Position numbers and translations under genes: made by a program. From Roseomonas sp. (GTDB taxonomy: Bacteria; Pseudomonadota; Alphaproteobacteria; Acetobacterales; Acetobacteraceae), in the NCBI GenBank assembly GCA_020249775.1, contig JADCFA010000005.1, positions 1-64,000 on the forward strand: a stretch of 64,000 bases of DNA, given 5' to 3'. Each line of letters begins with the position of its first letter. The stretch's first letter is position 1. The notes under the pieces are model-generated. The model was not told the DNA's origin. It saw nothing but the letters and a program-made list of their open reading frames with translations, and searched no databases. Shown in pieces: positions 18,630 to 29,202 of the stretch.

Positions 18630-20021
18630 TCAGGTCTTCACAAGCCGCTTCAGCCCGCCTGAGGCCGCGCGCTGCCCATCCCCCACATAGGCTTCGTGAT
18701 TATTTTCAATCGAGGCCGGATCATAGAGGTAATTCACCATCAAGCCGCAGGATTGGCGCAGACCATTCTCCGAGACATCGGCGCGCCAATTCAGCCTTTC
18801 GACACGCGCGCCATTCGAAAGGTGGAAATGCGCCACGGGATCAAGCGCACGCCCCGGTCTCCCGGCGGGGGCTTCCTTGATCAGATACCGCGCGCCAAGC
18901 CGGATCAGGATGGGCGCCATGGCGCGGGCCAGCGCTTCCTGCTTGAGGCAGGCGCGGTCCGTGATGAGCTTCGCGAAATCAAGCGCCGCGCCATTGCCCA
19001 TGGCGGCGGTAAGCGCGGCTTCTTCTTCGGTGGTCAGAAGTGCCACACCATCCCGCGCGCTTTTCTCAAGCCAGGTGCGAAAGCCCGGCATGGGGGACAG
19101 GGTGCAAAAGGTTTTCAGCTTCGGGAATTCAGCGGCGAGCAATTCCACCACGCGCTTGATCAGGAAATTGCCAAAGGAAATGCCATCCAGACCGCGCTGG
19201 CAATTGTTGATGGAATAGAACACGGCGGTATCCGCCTGCCCGACATCTTGCAGCGGCGCCTTCTCATCCAGGATTTTCTGCACACTGGCGGCCATGCCAC
19301 GTTCCAGCGCGACCTCGACAAAAATCAAGGGCTCGTCAGGCATGCGCGGATGGAAAAACGCGTAGCAGCGCCGGTCCGAATCAAGCCGATTGCGCAAATC
19401 GCGCCAGGTGCGGATGCGATGCACCGCTTCATATTGCACCAGCTTTTCGAGCAAAGCGGCTGGCGATTTCCAATCAATCGCGCGCAATTCCAGAAAGCCG
19501 ACATCGAACCAGGAAGCAAGCAAGCCCTTCAAATCAGTCTCCAAAGCCTGCAAGGGCGCTTCGTCATCCTTGAGGCGCAGCAATTCTGCGCGAATCTCCA
19601 CAAGGAACTTCACCCCATCCGGAATGGCCGCAAAGGCGGTGAGCAGCTTGAGCCGCGGTGGTTCCAAGGCGCGGCGCAACCCGGCAAGGGCAATGGCGCG
19701 CAGCGCAGCATCCGTTGCGGTGCTCAGTTTTTCAATGGCGCTGGTCACTGCCGCCGCATTAGAATCAAAACTGGCCAAGGCGCGGAGGAAATCGAGCCTG
19801 CCGGCCTCATCCAAGCCACGATAGCGCTCGGCCAGCGCTGCGGCGCGGTTGCGCGCGGATACCTCACCACCGCGCGCTTGCAGGCATTCGCGGAATTCCT
19901 CGGCAAAATCACTGGCGGCTTGCGGGCTGCGCTGCACCACGCTCGCCAGGTCGCGCCAGAAGGAAGCGACGCGCTGCAAGGCGCGATTCATCAAGCCGGC
20001 TTCAATGGCGATATCGGACAT
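18630..20021 (-). CDS. Malonyl-CoA decarboxylase
   Basis: A 463-residue protein matching malonyl-CoA decarboxylase along its length. The helical N-terminal part is followed by LLASWFDVGFLELRAIDW, then HPRMPDEPLIFVEVAL and FCTLSPMPGFRTWL, which belong to the acetyltransferase-like catalytic half. It converts malonyl-CoA to acetyl-CoA and CO2. No MatB malonyl-CoA synthetase or malonate transporter is next to it. The following gene is the AceE-like enzyme, 64 bases on, so cotranscription is plausible. Confidence 0.93.
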   Translation of the reverse strand: MSDIAIEAGLMNRALQRVASFWRDLASVVQRSPQAASDFAEEFRECLQARGGEVSARNRAAALAERYRGLDEAGRLDFLRALASFDSNAAAVTSAIEKLSTATDAALRAIALAGLRRALEPPRLKLLTAFAAIPDGVKFLVEIRAELLRLKDDEAPLQALETDLKGLLASWFDVGFLELRAIDWKSPAALLEKLVQYEAVHRIRTWRDLRNRLDSDRRCYAFFHPRMPDEPLIFVEVALERGMAASVQKILDEKAPLQDVGQADTAVFYSINNCQRGLDGISFGNFLIKRVVELLAAEFPKLKTFCTLSPMPGFRTWLEKSARDGVALLTTEEEAALTAAMGNGAALDFAKLITDRACLKQEALARAMAPILIRLGARYLIKEAPAGRPGRALDPVAHFHLSNGARVERLNWRADVSENGLRQSCGLMVNYLYDPASIENNHEAYVGDGQRAASGGLKRLVKT

Positions 20022-20113
20022 GGCGTGTACCGAACCCCTTCGGGGGAAAGCCTATCGAAAGATTTATTAAAAAACAAGGGATATTTGCAGGGATACTGCG
20101 CGCTTGATCGGCT

Positions 20114-21544
20114 TCACGCCGAAAGATCATGCAGCATCCTGGCCATGAGCGGCGGCAAATCCTCGGCGATCAAACCGGGCGGGCCAGCGGCGGCGCCCGC
20201 TCCATGCAGCCAAACGCCAGCGGCAGCGGCTTCGAACGGTTGCATGCCCTGCGCGAGCAAAGCGGCGATGGCGCCGGCCAGGATATCGCCCGTGCCGGCG
20301 GTAGCGAGGCTGGGCGGCGCATTATCATTGATGATCACGCGGCCATCCGGGGCGGCGATGATGCTATCCGGGCCTTTCAGCACCACCACCGCGCCAAGCC
20401 GCGCCGCGGCCGCATGTGTGGCGGCAAGCCGATCAGCGCCGGGCACGCCAAACAGTCGGGTAAATTCGCCCGCATGGGGCGTGATGACCGCCGCGCCGCG
20501 CAGCAGATCAGGCGTGTCAGCCGCAGCGATCAGGGCGCCCGCATCGGCGACCAAGGTTTTTCCCGCTTCAATCAGCGTGCGGATGGCGCTGCGTGTTGCG
20601 TCATTCGGCAATAATCCAGGCCCGGCAAGCCAGACCTTGCGGCGCGCATCAGGCAGCAGCGCATCAAGCATTGCATCACTCACCAATTGGCCGGGCGCAT
20701 CGGCGCGCAGCATGGCGGCCAGGTCCAGGTTTTCGGCATGCAGCGTCACCAAGCCCGCGCCGAGCCGCCGCGCTGCGGATGCTGCAAGCCGCGCGGCACC
20801 GGGCATGGCCGCGCCCGTCAGGATCGTCAGATGGCCGCGCGTATATTTATGGGCATTGACGTCAAGCGATGGCAGCGACCAAAGCGATGGGTGATTGCGC
20901 CAGCAGCGTGGCGCAATGTCGCCCAATACCGCCTGAGGCAAACCGATATCGGCCAGCACGGTCTCGCCGCAAAGCGCACGACCTGGCAGCAATAGATGCC
21001 CGGGCTTCAGGCGAAAGAAGCTGATGGTGAGCGCGGCTTGCGGCGCATAACCCAAGACCCGTCCGGTGGCGCCATCCAAGCCTGAGGGCACATCCACCGC
21101 GACCAAGGGGGCCTCGACCGCGCGCAGCACTTGGGCAAGTTCGGGCGCCAGCGGGCGCGTGAGGCCCGCGCCAAACAGCGCATCCACCACCAACCCGGCG
21201 CGCGCGGCCTCGGCTTCACCGAACGCTACCATGGGCCCGCGCCAGCGCGCCGCCGCTGCGGCGGCTGCCATGCCGGGGCTGGGTGGCGCAAGCGCCGCGA
21301 CCGAAACTGGCCAACCGGCCTGTTCCAGGTAACGCGCGGCGACATAGCCATCCCCGCCATTATTGCCGGGCCCCGCCAAAACCAGGGTGCGGCAAGGGCG
21401 AAACCGGGCGCGAATGGCCCGCGCCACCGCGCTGCCCGCCGCTTCCATCAGGGTTTCGGTCGAAATGCCCGCCGCCAGCGCCGCCGCATCAGCGCGCGCC
21501 ATCTCAGCCGGCGTCAATAATTCGGTTGGGTAAGGGCGCGCCAT
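20114..21544 (-). CDS. nnr: Bifunctional NAD(P)H-hydrate epimerase / ADP-dependent dehydratase
   Basis: This enzyme repairs hydrated NADH and NADPH. The N-terminal YjeF epimerase half contains GPGNNGGDGYVAARYL and VDALFGAGL. The C-terminal ribokinase-like dehydratase half contains ITPHAGEFTRLFG and the nucleotide-site motif TAGTGDILAG. The start at 21544 (MARPYPTELL) is supported by the family N-terminus; ATG 21577 would add eleven residues. It is divergent from the ParA-like gene, with less than 100 bases between the two starts. Confidence 0.93.
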   Translation of the reverse strand: MARPYPTELLTPAEMARADAAALAAGISTETLMEAAGSAVARAIRARFRPCRTLVLAGPGNNGGDGYVAARYLEQAGWPVSVAALAPPSPGMAAAAAAARWRGPMVAFGEAEAARAGLVVDALFGAGLTRPLAPELAQVLRAVEAPLVAVDVPSGLDGATGRVLGYAPQAALTISFFRLKPGHLLLPGRALCGETVLADIGLPQAVLGDIAPRCWRNHPSLWSLPSLDVNAHKYTRGHLTILTGAAMPGAARLAASAARRLGAGLVTLHAENLDLAAMLRADAPGQLVSDAMLDALLPDARRKVWLAGPGLLPNDATRSAIRTLIEAGKTLVADAGALIAAADTPDLLRGAAVITPHAGEFTRLFGVPGADRLAATHAAAARLGAVVVLKGPDSIIAAPDGRVIINDNAPPSLATAGTGDILAGAIAALLAQGMQPFEAAAAGVWLHGAGAAAGPPGLIAEDLPPLMARMLHDLSA

Positions 21545-21639
21545 AGGCCGCTTATAGCCGATCCGCGCGTCGGCCATATGGGCTGGATCAAGTGGCGCCC
21601 CAAGCTGCTATAAGAATTCCAGGGAAATTGGAGTCGTGC

Positions 21640-22278
21640 ATGGCCTTCGTGATCGCCATCGCCCAGCGCAAGGGCGGCGCCGGCAAATCCACTGTCGCGG
21701 CCAATCTGGCCACCGCGCTCGCGGAATCGGGCCATCGCGTCGGGCTTTTGGACATAGACCCGCAGCGCAGCCTGGCGCGCTGGGACCAACAGCGCGGCGC
21801 GAGCAAAAAAGCCCATACGCTGCATTTTGAGGCCCCGACCGGCTGGCGCCTGCCCGCGACGCTGGAACGGCTGAAGCGCGAACAGGATTTCGTGCTGCTG
21901 GATACCGCCCCGCATGATGACACGGATGCCAAGCTTGCCATGCGCGGTGCCGATCTTGTGCTGGTGCCCTTGCAGCCCTCGGCGGCGGATCTTTGGTCCA
22001 TGGATGCCACACTTGATATCGCCAAGCAGGAAAGGCGCCCCTTCCGCCTGCTGCTGAACCGCGCCCCGGCCTCGGGCAAGCTTCGCGAGGATATTGAAGG
22101 CCAAATCCGCGACCGCAAGCTGCCGCTGCTGGAAACCACGCTCGGCAATCGCACCGCCTATGCGCAGGCCTTCATGGCTGGGCTTGGCGTGGTGGAAGCC
22201 TCACCGCGCGGGCCGGCGGCAGCGGAAGCGCGCGCCCTTGCGGCGGCGCTGGAAGCCATCCGCAAGAAAGGTGTTTGA
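21640..22278 (+). CDS. ParA-family ATPase
   Basis: A 212-residue deviant-Walker P-loop ATPase. KGGAGKST lies near residue 11, DIDPQRSLARW follows in the second motif and LDTAPHDDTD in the third. GGAG precedes the ATG at 21640. There is no ParB gene or parS-like repeat beside it, so it is probably one of the orphan ParA/MinD-like positioning ATPases of alphaproteobacteria, not the chromosome-partitioning ParA. It is followed at two bases by a membrane-protein gene, likely cotranscribed. Confidence 0.85.
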   Translation: MAFVIAIAQRKGGAGKSTVAANLATALAESGHRVGLLDIDPQRSLARWDQQRGASKKAHTLHFEAPTGWRLPATLERLKREQDFVLLDTAPHDDTDAKLAMRGADLVLVPLQPSAADLWSMDATLDIAKQERRPFRLLLNRAPASGKLREDIEGQIRDRKLPLLETTLGNRTAYAQAFMAGLGVVEASPRGPAAAEARALAAALEAIRKKGV

Positions 22279-22280
22279 TC

Positions 22281-22742
22281 ATGGGTGATATCTTGCTCGC
22301 GCTGCATTTGCTGGGCGCGGTGCTTTGGGTGGGCGGCATGGCCTTCGCGCTTTTGGTGCTGCGCCCCGCGGCGCATGAGGTGCTGCAAGCGCCGGAGCGT
22401 CTGGCACTCGCGCAAGCCGCCTTTAGGCGTTTCTTTCTGATTGTGTGGCATGCCATGCCGATTGTCTTGCTGACGGGCTGGGCCTTGTTCTTCCTCTGGC
22501 ATGGCGGCTTTGCCGGCGCGCGATGGGGTCTGCACCTGATGCATTTGCTTGGGCTGATTATGGCTTTGGTCTTTCTTGCGCTATTCTTTGGCCCCTGGGG
22601 TGCCATGCGCCGGGCGATGGCGGCGGGTGACAAGCCCGGCGCCGCACGCGCGCTGGAGAGTATCAGAAAGCTGGTCTTGATGAATTTGATCATGGGTTTG
22701 ATTGTGGTGGCATTCTCCGGCGTTGGGCGCCTCACAGGATGA
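22281..22742 (+). CDS. CopD-like integral membrane protein
   Basis: The 153-residue protein has four predicted membrane spans, beginning MGDILLALHLLGAVLWVGG. The early HLLGAVLWVGGMAFALLVLRP motif and the internal FRRFFLIVWHAMPIVLLTG resemble the CopD/YkoK-like membrane domain with conserved histidines. CopD-type proteins are linked to copper handling, but many members have no known role. It is wedged between the ParA-like gene (two-base gap) and an acetyltransferase gene (four-base overlap). Confidence 0.65.
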   Translation: MGDILLALHLLGAVLWVGGMAFALLVLRPAAHEVLQAPERLALAQAAFRRFFLIVWHAMPIVLLTGWALFFLWHGGFAGARWGLHLMHLLGLIMALVFLALFFGPWGAMRRAMAAGDKPGAARALESIRKLVLMNLIMGLIVVAFSGVGRLTG

Positions 22743-23176
22743 GCATTGCGCTGAAGGGCGGCATCCAGATTGTTGAGGATGCCGCCCCCGAATTCGAAGC
22801 CGTCGCCGCCATTCAGCGCGGCCTGCATAATTTCAATCAGGAAACCGGTGGGCCTTATGACCGGGAACCGGTGACGCTTCTGGTGCAGGATGCCGATGGC
22901 AAGACGCTGGGCGGGTTATTGGGCCTCACCTTCTGGGGCTGGCTGTTTATTGATTGGCTCTATCTGGAACGCGGCATGCGGAGGCAGGGCATAGGTGAGG
23001 AATTGCTGCGCCGGGCGGAAGCGATTGGCCGCGAACGTGGCTGCACCAATGCCTATACGGATACTTTCAGCTTCCAGGCACCGGGTTTTTGGAAGCGCAA
23101 TGGTTATGTGGAATTCGGCAAGCTGGAAGGCATGCCGGCGGGCCATGCGCGGGTGTGGCTGCGAAAGAAGCTGTAG
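22739..23176 (+). CDS. GNAT-family N-acetyltransferase
   Basis: A 145-residue GNAT fold. The acetyl-CoA pyrophosphate-binding loop is GMRRQGIGEELLRRAE (about 79-94), followed by CTNAYTDTFSFQAPGFWKRN with the family's late Phe/Tyr segment. Its acceptor is unknown. It overlaps the CopD-like gene by ATGA and is the last gene of the three-gene unit. The oppositely oriented Bug gene ends three bases after it. Confidence 0.87.
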   Translation: MSIALKGGIQIVEDAAPEFEAVAAIQRGLHNFNQETGGPYDREPVTLLVQDADGKTLGGLLGLTFWGWLFIDWLYLERGMRRQGIGEELLRRAEAIGRERGCTNAYTDTFSFQAPGFWKRNGYVEFGKLEGMPAGHARVWLRKKL

Positions 23177-23178
23177 CT

Positions 23179-24147
23179 TTATTCCACCTTGATCCCCGCC
23201 TTGGCCACCACTTCGGCCCACATCGCAATCTCGCGCTTCAGCACTGCATCAAATTCGGCCGGGCTTTGCCCACCGGGTTCCGTGCCCAATTCCAGAATGC
23301 GCTGCGTCAGATCGGGTGCTGCGATCGCCGCCGCAAAGGCTTCATGCAATTGCGCCTGAATGGCCGCAGGCGTGCGCGCGGGCAGGAAGGCCGCGACCCA
23401 GGTATCCGCTTCAAACCCCGGCACGGTTTCCGCGACACTTGGCACATCCGGAAAGGCGCGGTTGCGCGTGGGGGATGTGACCGCGATGGGCCTGATCTGC
23501 CCAGCCCGCGCCAACCCTGCCGAGGCTGTCAGTGAATCAAAGCCAAGCTGCACATTGCCCGCCGCCAAATCCTGCAAGGCCGGACCGGAACCGCGATAGG
23601 GGATATATTGGATATCCACCCCGGTCGTCAGGCGAAACAACTCTGCCCCCAGATGCGGCCCACCGCCGGGTGAGCCCGCCGTGTAATTCAGCTTACCCGG
23701 ATTGGCCCTGGCATAAGCGAGCAATTCGGCAATGGTACGAATGGGCAGGCTTGGTGTTGCGGTCACCAGCATGGGCGTGCGCCCTATCATGGTGATGGGC
23801 AGGAAGGCGCTTGGAATGTCAAAAGGCGCCTTGTCCTTATGCGTCGTCGGCAGGATGGAATGGGCCGAAGCATTGATCAGCACCATATAGCCATCGGGCG
23901 CCGCGCGGGCGACTTCCCCCATGCCAATAATGCCCGAAGCGCCGGCGCGGTTTTCCACCACAATCTGCCAGCCCTTTTGTTCGGTGATCTTGCGCGCCAC
24001 CAGCCGGCCCAGAATGTCACTCGGCCCGCCGGGCGGGAAGGCAATCACGAAGCGGATGGGCGCGCTGGGCCAGGCGCCCTGGGCGCGGGCGATGGCGGGC
24101 GCCAATAGCCCGGCGGCAAGCACCCCCCGACGAGACAAAAGCGGCAT
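23179..24147 (-). CDS. Bug-family tripartite tricarboxylate transporter binding protein
   Basis: A 322-residue periplasmic binding protein with signal peptide (LSRRGVLAAGLLAPAIARA, twin-arginine-like). The family hallmarks follow: PIRFVIAFPPGGPSDILGR, then VVENRAGASGIIG and YIPYRGSGPALQDLAAG. Bug proteins bind carboxylates such as citrate, glutarate, nicotinate or terephthalate. No TctA/TctB membrane genes are in the window, so this is an orphan receptor. It sits alone between a GNAT gene and isocitrate dehydrogenase. Confidence 0.92.
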   Translation of the reverse strand: MPLLSRRGVLAAGLLAPAIARAQGAWPSAPIRFVIAFPPGGPSDILGRLVARKITEQKGWQIVVENRAGASGIIGMGEVARAAPDGYMVLINASAHSILPTTHKDKAPFDIPSAFLPITMIGRTPMLVTATPSLPIRTIAELLAYARANPGKLNYTAGSPGGGPHLGAELFRLTTGVDIQYIPYRGSGPALQDLAAGNVQLGFDSLTASAGLARAGQIRPIAVTSPTRNRAFPDVPSVAETVPGFEADTWVAAFLPARTPAAIQAQLHEAFAAAIAAPDLTQRILELGTEPGGQSPAEFDAVLKREIAMWAEVVAKAGIKVE

Positions 24148-24167
24148 GGCCGATCCCCCTCACCTTC

Positions 24168-24203
24168 ACAAAAAATAGCGTGACCGAGTTTCCCGGATCA
24201 CGC
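24168..24203 (-). terminator. Rho-independent terminator after isocitrate dehydrogenase
   Basis: On the minus strand GCGTGATCCG and CGGTCACGC pair (one bulged T, loop GGAAACT) and are followed by TATTTTTTG. The stem starts about 25 bases after the icd stop and ends the transcript before the Bug gene. Confidence 0.8.
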
Positions 24204-24228
24204 CATAGCTTTGTTGATGGGGCGCGGC

Positions 24229-26595
<2,367 letters not shown>

Positions 26596-26634
26596 TTAAT
26601 TCTTGCGCCTGATCAGGGACTTATACGGCCGCTC

Positions 26635-27627
26635 TTAGCGGTCCCCATAGCCCTTGGGATGCGCCTCCCGCCAGGTCCAGGTGGTGCGCACAATCTCATC
26701 AATATCGCCAAAGCGCGGCGCCCAGCCGGTTTCCTGGCGCAGCTTTTCACTCGCCGCCACCAGCACGGCGGGATCGCCGGCGCGGCGCGGCCCGATGCTA
26801 TGCGGCACGGCGCGGCCACTCACGCGCTCAATCGCGCTTAGCACTTGCTTCACCGAATGGCCTTCGCCATTGCCGATATTGTAGCGGCAGGACCCATGGG
26901 TCTGAAGCCGCGCCAGCACGCGCAGATGCGCATCTGCCAGATCGGTCACATGCACGTAATCGCGAATGCAGGTGCCATCCGGCGTTGGGTAATCATCGCC
27001 AAACACCGTCAGCGCCGGGCGCCGGCCAAGGGCTGCATCAATTGCGAGCGGCACCAGATGGGTTTCGGGGTTGTGATCCTCCCCCGCACGCCCCGCGGGG
27101 TCAGACCCAGCGGCGTTGAAATAGCGCAGCGCCGCATAGCGCAGCCCATGGATACGCTCGGCCCAGGCAAGCGCGGTTTCCACCATCAGCTTGCTTTCGC
27201 CATAGGGATTGCCGGGCGCGACAGGGCAATCCTCATCAATCGGCACGCGTTCCGGCTTGCCGAATAGCGCCGCGGTGGAAGACAGCACAAAGCGCAGGCA
27301 CCCGGCAGCAATGGCGGCTTCAATCAGCCTGACGCTATTGCCAAGATTTTCGGCAAGATAATGCATGGGCGCCTTCATGCTATCGCCCACAAGGGAAAGC
27401 GCTGCGAAATGCAGCACCGCGTCAAAGTGCCAATTGGCGAAAACGCGCGCCAGTTCCGCGCGATCCGCAAGTGGCGCCTGCACCAGCATCGCGGCGGAAG
27501 GCACGGCAGCGCGATGGCCTTGGCTGAGATCATCCAGCACCACCACCCCATCACCACGATCAAGCAGTGCCAACACCGCATGGCTGCCAACGAAACCCGC
27601 CCCGCCTGTCACCAGATAACGCGCCAT
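26635..27627 (-). CDS. galE: UDP-glucose 4-epimerase
   Basis: A 330-residue extended SDR. The NAD-binding motif is VTGGAGFVGSHAVLALL at the N-terminus. The catalytic region contains SSTAALFGKPERVPIDE with the serine, and YGESKLMVE with the Tyr-x3-Lys pair (Y at the start, K four on). It interconverts UDP-glucose and UDP-galactose for surface polysaccharides. The L,D-transpeptidase gene ends about 20 bases upstream of its start. That makes a cell-envelope pair likely on one transcript. Confidence 0.93.
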   Translation of the reverse strand: MARYLVTGGAGFVGSHAVLALLDRGDGVVVLDDLSQGHRAAVPSAAMLVQAPLADRAELARVFANWHFDAVLHFAALSLVGDSMKAPMHYLAENLGNSVRLIEAAIAAGCLRFVLSSTAALFGKPERVPIDEDCPVAPGNPYGESKLMVETALAWAERIHGLRYAALRYFNAAGSDPAGRAGEDHNPETHLVPLAIDAALGRRPALTVFGDDYPTPDGTCIRDYVHVTDLADAHLRVLARLQTHGSCRYNIGNGEGHSVKQVLSAIERVSGRAVPHSIGPRRAGDPAVLVAASEKLRQETGWAPRFGDIDEIVRTTWTWREAHPKGYGDR

Positions 27628-27648
27628 ATCCGAACCCGCCTTACAGTT

Positions 27649-29151
27649 TCACGGCCGGGGCAATGCCTCTGCCAGCCTTTCGCTGCGCGGTGCATCCAGC
27701 GCGCGGAGATAGGCAGCATCAAGGCCGTAAATATCCCGGCGCATGACCACATTCCCGGCTTCAACGATCACCGTGTCATAATGAAGGCGCACCGGGATCG
27801 CCCGCGCGAGCGTAACCCCCTGCGTCGCACCCGTTTCCAAGACACGGTCGAAGCGCTCCCGGTCCCAGACGGGCATGCCGCTGAAGGCTTCCGCCAGCAA
27901 ATCCATCGGTCGTTCCAGACGAATACAGCCGGATGAAAAGGCGCGGTCCAGGCGGCGAAACAAATGCCGATCCGGCGTGTCATGCATGAAAATATCGTCG
28001 CGGTTCGGCATGACGAATTTGATCCGGCCAAGCGCATTCACCTCACCGGGGTCCTGGCGGATGATGAAGGGGAAGCGGTCCTTGGAATAGGCGCTGAAAT
28101 CCAGCGTGGTCGCGTCAATGTCCGTGAGTTCGCCATCAATGCGCTGATACAGCCGATAGCCCATGGCCTGCATCCGCCCAGGGTCGCGGCGGAAGCGCGG
28201 CAGCAAATCCTCCCGCGCATTGCGATCCGGCACGCCCCAGGACGGGTTGAATTGCACCGCGACCAGCCGAACGTCGAGCATGGGTGTTTGCCGATCCGGC
28301 CGGCCCACCACCACCGCCATATTCTGCACCACACGCCCGGCATCCGTCAGCTTCAGGCGGAAATGGGGGATATTCACCTCAATGCGTCTGTCGGGTGGGG
28401 CGGCAAGGCCACGGCGCATATCAAGGGCCACACGAAGCTGCCCGATCTTGGCTGCAACGGGGGTATTCAAAGCGGCCCAAGTCAGGCGCCCAATGCGGCC
28501 ATCGGCTTCCAGCCCTTCTTCGGCCTGAAAGCGCCGGACAGAAGCTTGCAGCCGCGCATCGTAAAAGGGGTTTTCCGCCGCCGCGCCGCGCAGCACTTCC
28601 GGGTCCAATACCGCAAGCCTGGCGCGAAGCTGGCCGACCCGCGCCGCATCCAGGCTGCCAGGTTCCAGCGTGCCGGAAAGGTTGCCCTCAATCAGCGGCC
28701 AGCCACCGCGCGCCGCAATGGCCCTGAAGCGGGCCAGCTCGGCCTTGATCGGCGCCGCATCCGGATGCAGCGCCGCCGCCTGATCAAGCACGCTTGCCGG
28801 ATCGGTGCTGGCAAGAAGCCTTTCGCGCCAGGCGGGAAAATCAGCCCGCGCTGGATCGCGTTTGATATCCGCGCGCCCAGGTAGAGTAGCTACGCGACCC
28901 AAGACCAGATCACGCAGCGCCGCTTCCGCCCGCGCCATGACGTCGGCTGGACCGCGCATGGCGATTTTCTCCGGCAGGTCATAATGGCGCGGATCAAGGC
29001 CATCCGCGGCGAGGGCTTCCAACCTATGCGCCAAATGATCGAGCGCCATGCGGGATGCGGCATGCCCAGGCAGGGGCATGCCACCCGCAAGCCCAGCCAC
29101 ACCCAGCCCAAGCATGGCCCGGCGGCCCGCGAATCGCTTTGAGTCACTCAT
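27649..29151 (-). CDS. L,D-transpeptidase (YcbB/LdtD type)
   Basis: A 500-residue exported enzyme that makes 3-3 cross-links in peptidoglycan or anchors proteins to it. The N-terminus holds a signal sequence (GRRAMLGLGVAGLAGGMPL, twin-arginine-like). A scaffold region follows, then a peptidoglycan-binding domain near 195-232 (RFQAEEGLEADGRIGRLTW) and a YkuD catalytic domain at about 256-430. The active-site motif is complete: H390, then SSGCIR with nucleophile C409 and R411. The domain order is that of the large YcbB-like class. Confidence 0.92.
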   Translation of the reverse strand: MSDSKRFAGRRAMLGLGVAGLAGGMPLPGHAASRMALDHLAHRLEALAADGLDPRHYDLPEKIAMRGPADVMARAEAALRDLVLGRVATLPGRADIKRDPARADFPAWRERLLASTDPASVLDQAAALHPDAAPIKAELARFRAIAARGGWPLIEGNLSGTLEPGSLDAARVGQLRARLAVLDPEVLRGAAAENPFYDARLQASVRRFQAEEGLEADGRIGRLTWAALNTPVAAKIGQLRVALDMRRGLAAPPDRRIEVNIPHFRLKLTDAGRVVQNMAVVVGRPDRQTPMLDVRLVAVQFNPSWGVPDRNAREDLLPRFRRDPGRMQAMGYRLYQRIDGELTDIDATTLDFSAYSKDRFPFIIRQDPGEVNALGRIKFVMPNRDDIFMHDTPDRHLFRRLDRAFSSGCIRLERPMDLLAEAFSGMPVWDRERFDRVLETGATQGVTLARAIPVRLHYDTVIVEAGNVVMRRDIYGLDAAYLRALDAPRSERLAEALPRP

Positions 29152-29202
29152 GTGATTTTGTTAGCGCCTTGCGCGACTTCTGCACAATTTTCTTTGTTAA
29201 AT

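Noticed and set aside
18696..20894. 732-codon plus-strand ORF across malonyl-CoA decarboxylase and nnr
   Set aside because: It covers parts of two well-supported minus-strand genes and has no recognisable domain. It is an antisense artefact.
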